64,000 nt of DNA from NCBI GenBank assembly GCA_013339895.1, contig JABACO010000002.1, positions 12,652,192 through 12,716,191 on the forward strand. The letters are read 5' to 3'. Shown here one piece after another: positions 1 through 13,296 of this stretch. Numbering within the stretch: the first letter of the stretch is position 1; every line of letters starts with the position of its first letter. The notes below the pieces were generated by a model. That model saw only the letters and a list, made by a program, of their open reading frames with translations, did no database searches and had not been told where the DNA came from. This DNA comes from Ephydatia muelleri (lineage: Eukaryota; Porifera; Demospongiae; Spongillida; Spongillidae). The position numbers and the translations under genes were made by a program.

Positions 1-267
1 ACACTATTGTAGTCATGAGAACATGTTGTTACGTACAATAATAAATCATTGTTCCACAGTCTGATCAGTGTCTTGTGCAAAACGACACAGCCACGATGGC
101 CATGGCTTATTCCATAACCAGACAGTATCCATATTTGGAACAGGACCATATGGTGTCATGAAACTATATATACTGTACATCCATCAGTGACACTATTGAT
201 AAATGAATAAGTCAACATATAAAGCTTTTCTAAAGTGTTTCGAAAAAGAAAAGAAAAACACCATCCT

Positions 268-786
268 TCATCCTAAATACAAGGAACGGTAACCACCAAA
301 CACAAAACTGAGGACTGTCATTGTAACATAGACGTATAGAATGACTGCAATGGCATTCAGCAAGAGTGCATACATTGCCTTTCTCTGGGCCAACGCTGCA
401 TCACCTCGTCTTGCGGCCTCTTGGGCCTACATAATACAAGGTTAGGACAACACACACATGTAAATTCAGACATGCATTATACATTGTCATAGTCGCTGAA
501 AGCCTTACAGATGATGATATGCGGACGGCCATGAAGCTCAGTGGAAGGGATAGCCACCCACCACAGATGAAGCAAAGTAGTATCATCACGCAGGACATAG
601 TCCAGTTGTAGTCGTCACTGTCAACCAATGCAGAACCATTGGCTGGATTGGTTGCAGGGCTTGATGCAACAACTGGAGGACCATATGTCACAACTGGTGG
701 CAGTGGATTGTAATGCAGAGGTTGATTCGCAGCTCTAGCGTATTCCATATGTGGCTGATATGATGGTGGGGCATTTGGATCCTGAC
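268..786 (-). CDS. CD225/dispanin-like two-TM protein, last two exons
   Basis: Two exons can be joined on the minus strand: 786-509 and 426-268, with a short GT-AG intron (508-427) and a phase-0 join. The product has a Pro/Tyr-rich cytoplasmic N-terminus, then a hydrophobic segment beginning NWTMSCVMILLCFICGG, a loop ending AQEAARRGDAALAQRKA, and a second hydrophobic segment ending in VFGGYRSLYLG and a stop at 270-268. The GD-plus-Ala/Arg loop between two membrane segments is typical of the CD225/dispanin family (IFITM and PRRT1 relatives), intramembrane proteins of the plasma membrane and endosomes. An acceptor AG at 788-787 shows that at least one upstream exon exists; I could not place it, so the N-terminus is incomplete. 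About 145 residues are visible. It is unrelated to the kinase/adaptor cluster. The family call is from recognition, without a search. Confidence 0.72.
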
Positions 787-1837
787 CTGAAAGGTATGTA
801 ACATTTACAGTATCCCACTACCACACCTCATGAATTGCCCCATATGCATGTCCTCATGCAGACACGTGTGGCACTATACAGACTATACATATACATGTAG
901 CTGCAAAGCGGTATCCCGCAGTAATATCATCATCAGTGCGTGCATGCGTAGAGTTATTGTTATAAGCTCAGTACTAAATTTCTATATGCAGCTGCATTGT
1001 GTTATGAACGAATACTATATCGTTAGTTCCCTACCTAAGAACCATTTTTGCCTCGATATAGCCTGAAATGCGGCTACGCCAGACTTGCCGCGATATAAGC
1101 CACACTGCATGTCTAATTTACGATTATAATTACTAAAGTGCTTGACCTGCAAAGGCTAATTGAGGCCCCAATGGTGCGAAGCCCCGGAAAATTTTAAATA
1201 CATAGTTATTGAGTAATTCTGTTAAATGAGTAAACACATCTGGATGAAGGATTAATCATGTACATGTACTGTCATTACAAAAAAAAATGTTTTTGTCAAA
1301 AGAAACTCCATAAAGGCGATAAAGAGATATATGTTTACTTTGAACAAGCTATTACAACTCGTGCTAAATACACATGCATACATTCAAACACAAATTATCA
1401 CATACAATTCGCATAAATGGACCTAAAAGTAATTGAGGCCAGCGGAGCACCATTATCAAATCCCAGCCCACATCTCCATTTGGTGCGGGACCCTCTCAGA
1501 AATAAGCTCATTGCATGCTCGAACCCCAGCAAAAGCAAGCCGTGATCGGACATACTGTAACTGCTGGTAATAAAGTAGGCTTTGTCCGCCATGTGATTTA
1601 AATACAATTGTATTTCTATTTCTGTACATCTTACCGGCAATTAATGCAAACGTACATGTAACAATTAACAATCGTCATGCCAATTTGCATATTTTATTCA
1701 ATTATTTATTTTTCACCCAAGCCTGGCTCCTAGCCAGCTTTCCCTCGAGACCTCGATGCAGCTGCATTGCTTAAACGCACAATGCAATTGGGATTTTAAC
1801 TCTTTCTCTTTCATACTTCATTATAAACGCCATCATT
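787..1837. other. Intergenic or upstream intronic stretch, nothing recognised
   Basis: AT-rich sequence with no convincing exon. It should hold the missing 5' exon(s) and promoter of the CD225-like gene. Short ORFs on both strands show no recognisable domain. Confidence 0.4.
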
Positions 1838-2052
1838 GATCGTTTCCGCGAAATAGGACCTAAAATTATGTAAGCGCAATATAAATGTAACGTTTGCTTT
1901 GAAATGTATGGCTATAATTAACAATTCAGAGCGTTACAACTCCATGACAGATACTCCGATTCTCAGTGCTTAACAAGCAATGTGTAGAAGGCATTTCAGA
2001 ATAATAATAACATTAAAAAACATGCGTTAGGTCCCTTTTCTCGGAAACGATC
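1838..2052. mobile_element. Palindromic MITE, copy a
   Basis: A 215-bp unit bounded by inverted repeats of about 24 bp: GATCGTTTCCGCGAAATAGG at the left and its near-complement at 2029-2052. A full copy lies at 52987-53204 and a right half at 23053-23143. No transposase is encoded. The target duplication is not clear. Confidence 0.6.
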
Positions 2053-2436
2053 CCACATCGTTGCAGGAGTACTGAATGGGACGGAAACCAGATTGTTTCA
2101 TCGTATGAGCAATTTTCCTAATTTGAAGTTATGCAAGAACACACATCCACTGTAGCTCGACCCTTTTACTCGTCCGTGTGGCACCACACACGGACAAATC
2201 AGCGCGGATTTATACCATTGTACAAACCTCCAGTAGACTAAAAAGCTTCGATCTGTGCAACCGCTTACGCAAAGCCGTGTAATGTTGCTTACTTGGAAGC
2301 GGTTGATAGGCCATCTCGCGATGCTACTAGCTGTGCTGAGCTGGTTGCTATGGCTGACATCACAACCTCTATATAAGGACATGTGAAACAGGCAGGGCGC
2401 GCCCATGAATTTAATGAAGTGGGATTTCTGATTATA
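1978..2436. repeat. Segmental duplication flank, locus A
   Basis: This stretch matches 23056-23480 plus 27104-27143 at high identity. Right after it, 2437 onward matches 36511 onward. So 1978-9453 and the split locus 23056-41398 are two copies of one ancestral segment, and the second is expanded by transposons. Confidence 0.7.
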
Positions 2437-2502
2437 TTCATAGACTATACAACTTGGCCCAAGCTGCAGGCTACCATTAACCCCTCCCCGGCCCAATCTG
2501 GG

Positions 2503-2525
2503 GGAGGGGGGGGGGGGGGGGGGGG
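2503..2525 (+). repeat. Poly(G) run upstream of G1
   Basis: An uninterrupted G run of about 23. The paralogous position upstream of G2 (36615-36657) also carries a long, differently sized G run, so the tract predates the duplication and is unstable in length. It could form a quadruplex. Confidence 0.7.
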
Positions 2526-4429
2526 CCGAGTAGGCCGCGGTTTAGAAAAGCAGTGCCACTAACTCCGCAACATTCTCGCTTGCATAGCGATGTGATGCAA
2601 CACTTGCACGCGGCATGGCTGGTTTACTGTATAACGTTCTACATTCTATACATGTACGTGTTTGCAAGGAACGTCACTACTGATCATTACTGTATGAGCT
2701 CAAACAAGTTTATTGCAACGAGCAAAAATATTGAATCAAACCACCGCAGATAACTCATCTGCTTCGCCCAATGTCTGCATGACCAGATGCATGATCAACT
2801 AGCAAGCAGCACGCATGAATAGAACATGCATGCATGTCATGAATGCCTAGTCAGATATATATTTCTCAACGCGAATGATCGGACAACACGCTTGTATCAG
2901 ATAATATACTAGGCTGCAGCTGATAGTAGTTAAACATTTTGAACAATGACGTAGTTTTGTTTAAGCACATGAGAGCATGTTGTTACGTACAAAATATCTA
3001 TTCCAGTGTCTGTGCATGGTCGAGTTCTGGTGCAAAATGGCGATGTCCATAAAATATGTCTGATAGCTTATCCATATTTGGAACAGGAAAATATTTCTTA
3101 AATATGGCGGCACTAAAGTACGGTCGTCAGAGACTTGCTAAAGTTGGAACACCCTCTCACGTGAGGATCTACGCACTCGATGTCAAGTATACACACACAA
3201 ACACGTAACTATACGTACAAAAGCATTTCATGTTGTAAGACGACTCACGAGCCTTTGACCCACAGTGCAGTACCCTACTTTAAATAGCCGTATTACATGT
3301 ACGTGTTTATTAAATTTTTTTACTTCCACTTTTTTTTCCTCCGTAAAGAAATCCTCCAATGAGGAAGTGGAATTACGCACACGACAACACCAGCCCACAC
3401 GTGTGGACGAGGACACAAGTCACTTGTGCCAGAACGCGGGAAACGGGCACCGGCGCCGCAATCTGATGGAGGAAGCGTGTCGGGCAGCACCAGCTCCGGT
3501 TGGAACCTGACGGTATCGCCGCCTGGACAGTTAGGCGGCGAGCAAGTGACACTCACTTCGCGTGTCGGGAAGTCTCAAGGGGGACGTGTTGCTGAAACAC
3601 ACCGCTTGCAGAAGACCCATTGTGAGACAACGTCTATAGCGGAAGCGGGCAAGCTGTGTGGCGATGGGGTGCGAGTCAAGCCACGTCATTATGGGTGTGA
3701 GCACGACGCCATCTTGCATATAGGGGAGGAATGCTGTGACAAGGTAACACCATTTCGGTATCAGCCATTGTACACCATGTTCAATACATTTCGTGTTAAC
3801 CTTTCATGCTGTATTCCGTGCTGAATGTATCGTTCCTAAAAGCTTTATGTGTATTCAAATGCATGACTGTGTGATTTTAGGAAGTGCTGAAGTGCTTAAC
3901 TTGAATACTGGCTGCATCTTTGCTATACTAAAAAGGGCATTGAGTTGCCTCTCCATGAGCAAGTCCAAAAACTGAGAGAGGAAATACGCAAACTAAAAGA
4001 GGAAAATCTTCGATTTCAGTTGGCAGAGGTTAGTTATCTACCTGGTTTATCAAGTTTATTTAGTAATTCTGTTATGTTGATTAAAGTTACTCTACCGCTG
4101 CGTGCCCAAGGCATGCAGTTCATGACATTTGGTGAAGGTCCTGTGTTGGGGTTAAATTACTTTATAAGTTGAGATATATAATGGTGCAAATTGAAAGGGT
4201 TGATTAGAGTACAAAATTCTGTTCATCATAACACTTACATGTAATTCTCTTGTCCCTTTTTGGGGCAATGATGCCTTTTTTACTCAAAGGCAATGGAACA
4301 ATGCACCAATCATGGTAGCCAGCCTCATGGGCAAAACACCATTCTGTTACATCAGGAGAATGCAAGCCTTAAAGAGAAAGTCGTAATGCTGGAGATACAG
4401 GTGATTAGAAGGGTGTGTAATGACTCCTG

Positions 4430-4600
4430 TGTGTACATTGATTCCTGTGGGTGTACATTGTCTCCTGTGGGTGTACATTTGACTCTTGTGGGTGTACATT
4501 TGACTCTTGTGGGTGTGCATTTGACTCAAGATTGTGGGTGTGCATTTGACTTTTGTGGGTGTACATTTGACTCTTGTGGGTGTACATTTATGACCACATT
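4430..4600 (+). repeat. 21-bp VNTR in G1 intron 4
   Basis: About eight copies of a unit close to GACTCTTGTGGGTGTACATTT. The same intron of G2 (38750-39045) carries roughly 14 copies. The ORFs through it on both strands are repeat artefacts. Confidence 0.85.
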
Positions 4601-4876
4601 ATAAGGGTGACCACACTACAGTCGCGGCTCTGAAATAAGCACATTAGCACTTCCGCAAATAAGCACATTAGCGGTATTTTTAATGGTCTTATGGCAACTG
4701 TTGGTGTACTTAGCAGATCTAACCATCTGTTACGTAATGAGTTTCATAGTTTACACGCCAGTAAACAGGGTTGCACTCTATCTACATTGTGGGTGTTAAT
4801 TTGCAAGATAAAAGAATTTAAAATTACATGTAAAGAAAATAGTACTACGTGATACACAAGCACCAGTAATTGCACT

Positions 4877-7800
4877 CACGGCTGTTTGCGGCTGGACATT
4901 TAGTTTGATAATTAGAGCGTTACGGTATATGGTGTATAAATCATGGCGGTTAGCCTCAATATGTTCAACGACGTGCCTTGCAAGATGCTTACATCTGGTG
5001 TTATTATAAACACATGCAGTAGTACCAGCAATCATCTGGCTTCAAGACACACACCTGAAACGATAAATTACGCTTCCAATTAATACACGCGCCACGTTTT
5101 CATAGGCATATGAGGTACGGTAAGATCAAATAGGTATGAAAGATGCGCGAATTGCATGTAGCTGCCAATTTTACCACATATAAGTTTGACATTAAGGCAA
5201 TGTGAAAGCTTCAAGTAGTTGGTTTATGTTGTCCACTAAGCGCGGCCGGCTGTTTTCGGCCTGAACGGGCTGCCTGTTTTCTATGAATAATCATGACACG
5301 TACAATGGAGTACCATTGCCAACACGTTCAGCTGCATTGCAGAACTTGAAAAACGCATGTCTTATAAGAGAGCAAGCAAAAAGGACACCATATACAAGTA
5401 TTCAGGCCTTGCATGGTGTGGCATTTCACTCTGAGGAGGATGCAGCCATGTATCCACAAAGCCCAGCTAATAGTGTAGCTCCCTGCAAGCAATGACTTCA
5501 AATGCTAGTATCAAATGGTTGTCTTACTTCATTAATAGCTAAAACACAACAGTAAGATGTTAATGCATATTTTGTCATTGATAATGATGCTATGCTTATA
5601 CACGGGTTTTGTTCCACAACTGAAGCATGCCAGTGTAAAGGAGTGGTTCACCAGGCCCACTAGGGTGTGCTATTAAGCCTTAAAAGTACATTAGCACTAT
5701 TTCACACCCCCACCATTTAATGCTCTTGTCAATCTGCACGAAGCACTCACATACATCGTGCAGGTGAACCACCTTCATGTCAATTCTACAGTATTTGTTG
5801 TACCCTCTCTCTTTGCTTATGTTTATAGAGAGGTAGGCAGCCTCTGGAGCTGCATCTGTATTTGCAGTTGTATAATACATTCCTATTGTTATGACACAGA
5901 ACTATTACCTTAGATACCTAGCTTGGTATTAAACATTGTAGCAGAGTGAATGTTCCAGGGACATCAAGGCTTTAATCAGTTACTGATATGTATATGGCAT
6001 CTGAGACCCTAAATGTTTTGTAATTCCTTACATGCATGTCTGTGAGGGAATATCCACAAGCCTTCGCAACCACATCAGTCAGCATGACAACACTGTAATG
6101 AAGGTCTCCAGAGTGAACCTTGTGCATAACTTAGGGAAGTACTAACTACCTGAGAATTAAAATCTATTAAGTGATCAGTGATCAAAATAGGAAGCATTCA
6201 TTGGTGGAGTCAGGGATTACAGTGAGTGCAGAACAAGAATCACAGCTGGCCTAGCAATCACAGCTGGCCTAGCAATCACTTGGCAGTAGCTGTGCAACAC
6301 TAAAAAAAAATCAACTACAAAAAATCTAAAACAACTTTGCTCTTACTTATACATACATGCATGTAAATGGCATGTAAGGCTACTATATCTCCAGGGAGAG
6401 AGGTCAAGTGCAAGAAACCTCAAAGGGGCCGGGTTGAGATAGCTCTCCATTTTTACTGCCATTGTTCTGGCAGAAAGGAGATACAAGACACCTATATATG
6501 TTCCACATTGATGGAAAAGCTGCTGGGTGCAGGATAGCTTAAATAAGATGATATTTATAAATCAACTCGCTATGCATAGTTTACAGGAACACCCTGCACG
6601 ACAACTAAATCCCCAGTGATGAAGTATGGTATGGATCAAGCTTGGACCTCTGTGAGGGTGGAGAGGCACAATAATGTGTACTTTACATTGCTGGTGTAAA
6701 GGTTTCTACTTGATCTTTATCAGGCACTGAATTTGGCACTATATGTACTCCAAAGCATTGGATTATCAAAACACCATGCATATCCATCACTAAAGTTGTC
6801 AACGACCTACCACCTGACACCTTGAAACATCAATAAAGTTTATGCACTCACTGTAAACGATAGTTATCGAATAATAGATCTGATTCAACAGTATTGAATC
6901 TTGCTGCCTTTACAACATCAGCTGAACATTGAATGCCAGCTAGTATAAATGCTGCATGACTTTATAACCTTTAGCTCTTAATGCCACTGACCTAGTGAAC
7001 ATCAACTTCATCACATGCACTAGGCTTGTAGAAAAGTGGCAGGATTAAGTCAGTCTCCTTCCGGCTTGCAGAACAATTGCAAGGAGTCAAATCCATGTAT
7101 ATGCATACCATAATAATAATAATAATAATAATAATATTTCTCAATGCATTGTACAGATAATGCACTGAAGAGGCAAGTAATGGCATGTGTAAATGCACTT
7201 ATATACTTCCTATTTAAATGGATACAGTTTACAAAAGGGAGATAGATCTACAGTTCTGAGGCGACACATGAAGGTGATGATATTCTTTGCAGATACAACA
7301 TGTTGTGGTAAAGAATTCCAAATAGGAACAACCCGAGATGAAAAAAAGTATAGCCGAAAATCATGGCGAGGTATGGTGACCGACTGGAGCCTGTATGAAT
7401 TCCCACGAGTGGAATGAACGTTTGAAATGACTGTAAACATCTCAGCTGCATCAATATCCAAAAGCTTATTCACAATTTTGTAACACATTGTAAGGTCAAA
7501 ATAGATACGACGATATTCTAATGATACCATGCATCATTGCACAGAATATCATATGCCTACGTATAAGAGATGCAGTTGCAGAACTACAATGCAGTGTGTG
7601 ATGGAGCACCTTATCAACATCGTGTCACAAGATGTGGCAGCAATACCACAATCAACGAAGATTGAACTTTCAGGACTATACCTATCGTTATGCTTGACAC
7701 GGCATTAAAAACTCTTGTAAAATTAGGGATATTTGACGATCTGTAGCGCCATCATTTCAGCAGGCCGCACTTAGTCTATACGCTATCTAGGTAGTCTTAA

Positions 7801-8134
7801 CCCTCCGCTAACTTATCACGCTTAGCTTTTTCCTAGGAAATTGGCAGTGGTCCACTGTTCAGTTCTTTGTGGAGGATATCCAATTTAGGTATTCGGCTTG
7901 CGAGCGCTATAGCTAGCGGGCGCTACAGAGTTGAGGCACAAAATTTATACGATGCATAGATAAATGGTATGTCTATACTAAAATGGCTGTTACATGTCGG
8001 TGGAACAAGTACAGTCCTTATATAGCTCGAAAATACAAAGTGCTTGGTTAGGTCATGATGCGTGATGTCATCGTTTCAATATTTCGGGGCGTAGGTCTTA
8101 TTGTCCAACATTAAATGGGCCGCAAACAGCCGTG
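4877..8134. mobile_element. RAG1-N/Chapaev-like DNA transposon, copy A (decayed)
   Basis: Terminal inverted repeats CACGGCTGTTTGCGGC at both ends, flanked by a 4-bp duplication CACT (4873-4876 and 8135-8138). The other arm of the host foldback element has the undisturbed site with a single CACT. The same ends bound the zinc-finger-coding copy B at 23485-27087, which gives the family. Inside I see no intact transposase, only a LINE 3' fragment at 7110-7530 and AT-rich sequence. A 4-bp duplication and CAC ends fit the CMC (CACTA/Mirage/Chapaev) group. Confidence 0.65.
7110..7530 (-). mobile_element. 3' end of a CR1/jockey-like LINE
   Basis: The minus-strand frame holds a typical reverse-transcriptase tail: SLEYRRIYFDLTMCYKIVN, then RGNSYRL, then YFFSSRVVPIWNSLPQHVV and LCKLYPF-like residues before the stop. 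On the minus strand it ends in an (ATT)n tail (7111-7135 on plus), as in CR1/L2-like LINEs. It is 5'-truncated and sits inside transposon copy A. Confidence 0.75.
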
Positions 8135-8138
8135 CACT

Positions 8139-8830
<692 letters not shown>

Positions 8831-9453
8831 AATTACTGGAGCTTGTGTATCATGTAGTACTATTTTCTTTACATGTAATTTTAAATTCTTTTATCTTGCA
8901 AATTAACACCCACAATGTAGATAGAGTGCAACCCTGTTTACTGGCGTGTAAACTATGAAACTCATTACGTAACAGATGGTTAGATCTGCTAAGTACACCA
9001 ACAGTTGCCATAAGATTAGGGTGAATGCCATTAAAAATACCGCTAATGTGCTTATTTGCGGAAGTGCTAATGTGCTTATTTCCGAGCCGCGACTGTATTG
9101 AGACACCTAACTTTGTCAGATCAGAATTTGGTCATTTTGGACTCATTATCTCTCTACTGTACATGTAGCTTACTGTTTATAAAGAAGACTTTGCTGCAGA
9201 GAGAAAGGACAGAGAAATGGCAGTTGACAACACTGAGAAGATAAAGAGTGAACTCAAGACATTGCAGAAAGATCTCGAGCAGCACAAGGTCCTTCTTGAG
9301 GACATGGAAACTGCCATTAGAGTTCAGACCCAAAAGTGCAAGCAAATGCTACGTGAATTGAAGGGGGAGCTAGATGCAGCCAGGGAGGAGATAGCAGTGA
9401 AGGTGGCCCAGGTGAAGCAGTACCAGAAACAGGTGGAGGCTTACAAGGGACAG

Positions 9454-10060
9454 GTACGATCACACATGGCATTTACATGTATGATTGGTTCATGACACAG
9501 AAAATGTAGTATGTGTTACAGTGTATGTCTATTTCCTTAAATGCCATACAGTCTTATTGGTGACATTCGTTATTTGCTGCATACACTGTATTGCCTTTTC
9601 AAGTCATAAAAGTGCACAGAGCAAAGATTCACCTATCTACACTGTACAATGTATTGTACTTTTTTTAATAGTATATAAATGCTTATATATATAAATAGTA
9701 TATAAATGCTTATATGCTCCTAAAAGGGGTATCGCTGTAAGTTATATTAGACACATACATGTAGTGTAAGATGGTCAGCCATTTTCCATGGACCATGTAC
9801 TGGGCTGAATATGACAGTGCTACAAATCGTTTCACTGTTGGAATGAATGCATTCTTTGTCTAAAGTTTGTAAAAGCTACCAGTAAAATATAATGCATAAT
9901 AATAAAGTTAATACAATTACTAGATTAATAAACGGGGAAGGCAATGAATTCAGAACAGTATTGTCTGATAGAGAGAAGTGTGTGCTATTGATTGTTGCAA
10001 ACACTGGTGTGAATGGATGACAAATAAGTTCACTTCTGTTAAGAAAACTGGTTGAATCCA
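9454..10060. repeat. Post-UBAN intron sequence repeated near K1
   Basis: 9648-10060 recurs in direct orientation at 17010-17385. 9463-9570 recurs inverted at 16865-16968. Both copies sit beside exons of the UBAN/kinase family, which suggests a rearranged duplication that brought the BEN gene in between or moved it. Confidence 0.65.
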
Positions 10061-10356
10061 TTAATGTTTACTTCCTCGATGGTGTCGCGGACTTTAATGA
10101 TGAACAGGAAATAATGATGCAACGACAATTGAAAGATACAGTCGAAATGATATACTCGAGCTACATGTATAAAAAATTGCGGATTCTATTTCACTCTTTA
10201 AAGGGGTATGGGTATTGAGTCTTCCTGTATTTGTCGTCTGTGTTTTGTAATATAATGCATACCTTGAAATCACACTTACATAGACTGCACTGTAATCAAA
10301 ACCACGTCCCACATTGCCACGCCCAGTTTAAAATTAAGAAACGACACCCACTGATA

Positions 10357-10428
10357 GTCTCGTACCCAGATCCAAATGTACGTAATGAGGTTACCCCATG
10401 TTACGTAGATTTGGGTCTGGGTACGAGA
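10357..10428. mobile_element. Small palindromic MITE
   Basis: TCTCGTACCCAGATCCAAAT at the left is mirrored by ATTTGGGTCTGGGTACGAGA at the right, with a centre of about 30 nt. It is a fully foldable 72-bp element. No clear target duplication. Confidence 0.6.
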
Positions 10429-11324
10429 TAACCCACTGATTCCCTCTCGATTGCAACCATACGTAAGCATAAATATTACTATAAGCACTACGTTGAAATC
10501 ACACAGCTCCTCAACACGACACATGTTTAGCAAAAGCAAAACAGTTGTCTTGTACATGTACATGTACGAAGAGTAGTGCATACAATACGATTGTCAGATA
10601 CAAACCCTATCAAAGCTTTGATCTGATTGCTTGCGTAATTTCACCGCTGTATATCCCGCGCCTTTCTTTCCTCTGTTGTCGGTCCGCTTATTGTTATTTC
10701 GTCCCCGGCCACTATATCACAAGTCAAAGTTCATTTACGCTCTAACGTTTTGAGTACCGCACTATAATTTAAACGAATACCATACCTGTAAAAGAAAATC
10801 TAAACAAAGAAATGTGCAGCACTATGCAGCCTACGTTCTTAAGCGCTTACAATATTGCTGTACAGCAATCATGCATATTTTCCACAGCTCTTCAAATTCT
10901 GAAGGGGAGTTGGCATATTGGGAAAACTGTTAAAATAATATGGTTTTGAGTTTTTGCAGCTCCTTAGTAGGCAGAGCTGGCAAGGACCGAGTGCCCATCG
11001 GAGTGCACAGCTTTAGAACCTCATCCCCAAACAGTGCATCTTTGGCCAACTTGATGGCAAGAGAGCCAGCATTCTTTTCCCCCTTCAGCTTGTGGTTTTG
11101 TTCTAGTACTGAAGCTAGGGTTGCAGCTTGTCTTGTTTGATTGCAGAGGAGGATCATGACTTGATTGCACTTTTATCAGTAGCAGCAGGAAGTGGTGATG
11201 TTGATGGCATGCCATCACTAGCAGAAGGCTCTGAAGCTCCAAGACCAGCAGTGATGGAGTTTGAGGGTGGTGGTAATGAGGAGTGTGGGTTCCTTTCCGG
11301 GCTGCCAGTGACCAAGGGAGGTGG

Positions 11325-11760
11325 GTCCTGCTGGCGACCAGTGACCAAGGGAGGTGGGTCCTGCTGGTGGCCAGTGACTAAGGAAGGTGGATCCTGCTGG
11401 CGGCCAGTGACCAAGGGAGGTGGATCCTGCTGGCCGCCAGTGACCAAGGGAGGTGGATCCTGCTGGCGGCCAGTGACCAAGGGAGGTGGATCCTGCTGGC
11501 AGCCAGTGACCAAGGGAGGTGGATCCTGCTGGCTGCCAGTGGCCAAGGGAGGTGGATCCTGCTGGCGGCCAGTGACCAAGGGAGGTGGATCCTGCTGGCC
11601 GCCAGTGACCAAGGGAGGTGGATCCTGCTGGCGGCCAGTAACCAAGGGAGGCGGGTCCGGCTGGCGGCCAGTGACCATAGATGAGAGTGGCTCCTGTGAT
11701 AGTCAGTGACCAAGGACGTGGGTGGGTCCTGCTGGCAGTCAGTGGCCAACAGTGATGGTG
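11325..11760 (-). repeat. 33-bp coding minisatellite, 11-residue Pro-rich repeat
   Basis: About eleven copies of a 33-bp unit. On the minus strand, the frame shared with the BEN gene, each gives roughly VTGRQQDPPPL. The plus strand is also open (PVTKGGGSCWR repeats) because 33 is divisible by three, but nothing else supports that strand. Copies nearest 11700-11800 have 36-bp spacing and more divergence. Confidence 0.8.
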
Positions 11761-11799
11761 GGTCCCACTGGTAGTCAGAGACCAAGGGCGAGGGTGGAT

Positions 11800-12620
11800 C
11801 CCTCTGGAAGCTACATGCAGATGACAGGTTGGTGGGCGTTTGAGGGATTGAGTTAAAACTGTGGCTTATCCTCTTTGCTGTGACTTGAATTGTGTTGGTG
11901 GGTGTAAGAGGGCTCGAGTGACCCGCCTGCTAACTGGAATGCTGCCTGTGTCGAAAGATCAAGTTAAGTTTTTTTTTCATTTCTGAAGGACACCTGTCCA
12001 AAACCTATACCTTGGGATGCGATGTGTGAATATTCTGCCTATCTGCTCTTACAGCATCCTCAAGGTTTCTTGCACCCATTTCATGGTCTTCTTTACAGCC
12101 TTGAGTCGTATGGCCAAATCCTGCGTGCACTGTTGTGCACAGTACGAGTGGATCTAGACCTACGGCAGGTTAAGAGCTAAGTACACCTTCATACATTATA
12201 CACATGTGCACCTGCTTACCATAGCTGGAGTCAGGTGTGTACACTCTGGCTTGATGGTGTGGTAAAACCTGCATATAGGAGATACTGGTAGTAAAGACAT
12301 TTTTGCCCTATTCTGTGGATCGCTAAGACCTGTCTACATCAACAGCATCAGCCAACCAAAACAGCTGCACTGCAAGTGTTAGATGCATGAATTGAATCAC
12401 AAAGATGTGTATATAGATATCAACAGCATCACCCAAACCACATCAGGTGTAGGTATGAATAATTAGTACACATAAGTCCAGAAGGGCAAAAGGATCTTCA
12501 TTGCCATCAATCAGGAGTGGAGTTGAAGAAAGAGATGGCCTGGGCTTTTCAGCAACTTTGGCACCTGCATTGAGTAATTCAGTATCCATACTAAAATCAA
12601 GCTAAAAGGGAAAATCCACC
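11800..12620 (-). other. BEN gene interior, weak possible exons
   Basis: Possible minus-strand exons lie near 12575-12510 and 12660-12620, both containing a Thr/Pro-x-Ile-Asp-Gly-Asn-Glu motif, and near 12160-12060. Their frames and splice sites could not be settled, so they are not joined to the gene model. Confidence 0.35.
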
Positions 12621-12833
12621 TTCATTGCCATCGATTGGGGTGATGGAAGACACTGTTGGCTCTGCAGTGCATGGGCAAACAAGCATAAGGGATAAAAGAA
12701 CTGTTACTGGATGGATGGCAATGCATTCGTCATCAAGCTTTCAGGAACTTATAATTATAGCTTATTGCTCAATACCAAGTGTATGTCAACGTGATTATTG
12801 ACATATGCACTTACCGATACATAATGATGTTAC

Positions 12834-12947
12834 CATGATCATGTTTGCCTTCGCCTTTGTGCCTTTACAAGCAGGCCTCCTCCCCTTCGATGCTTTAATG
12901 TCATCCTTTGCATAGACCTGCTCACTTTCTGGTGCCATAACGTCCTC
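12834..12947 (-). CDS. Duplicated Lys-rich exon of the BEN gene
   Basis: A 38-codon phase-0 exon between AG (12949-12948) and GT (12833-12832). It encodes EDVMAPESEQVYAKDDIKAS and a basic tail. It mirrors the end of exon 2 (VDVVAPTSAQATTSDDSAAN plus a basic tail), so it is an internal exon duplication. The basic stretch could serve as a nuclear localisation signal. Confidence 0.55.
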
Positions 12948-13296
12948 CTGTATTTGCGAGCACCAAGGCTTTCAAGAAACTATTTCATGATATACAACGG
13001 TATTACTCTTATGATCTTTGCCTTCCCCTTTCTGCCACCTCCAGCACCCTTTCTCTTTCTATTTGCAGCACTGTCATCGCTGGTAGTGGCCTGTGCACTC
13101 GTAGGTGCCACAACATCCACCTGAAATGGTGTAAACGTGCCCGCCAAGAACCTTTCTTCTTTGCCAATCAGCTCTTCTACATGTACATACAAAATTTCAT
13201 TAATATTACAAAAACCACAGCACTTACATTAATATTCTTGCGCAATATAAAGCAGTGTACATTGCATGTACCCTTCGCTGCAATCTTGCCGTGGTA

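Noticed and set aside
11128-11709. Plus-strand PVTKGGGSCWR repeat protein
   Set aside because: The minus strand carries the BEN domain and the in-frame linker; the plus frame is open only because the repeat unit is 33 bp.
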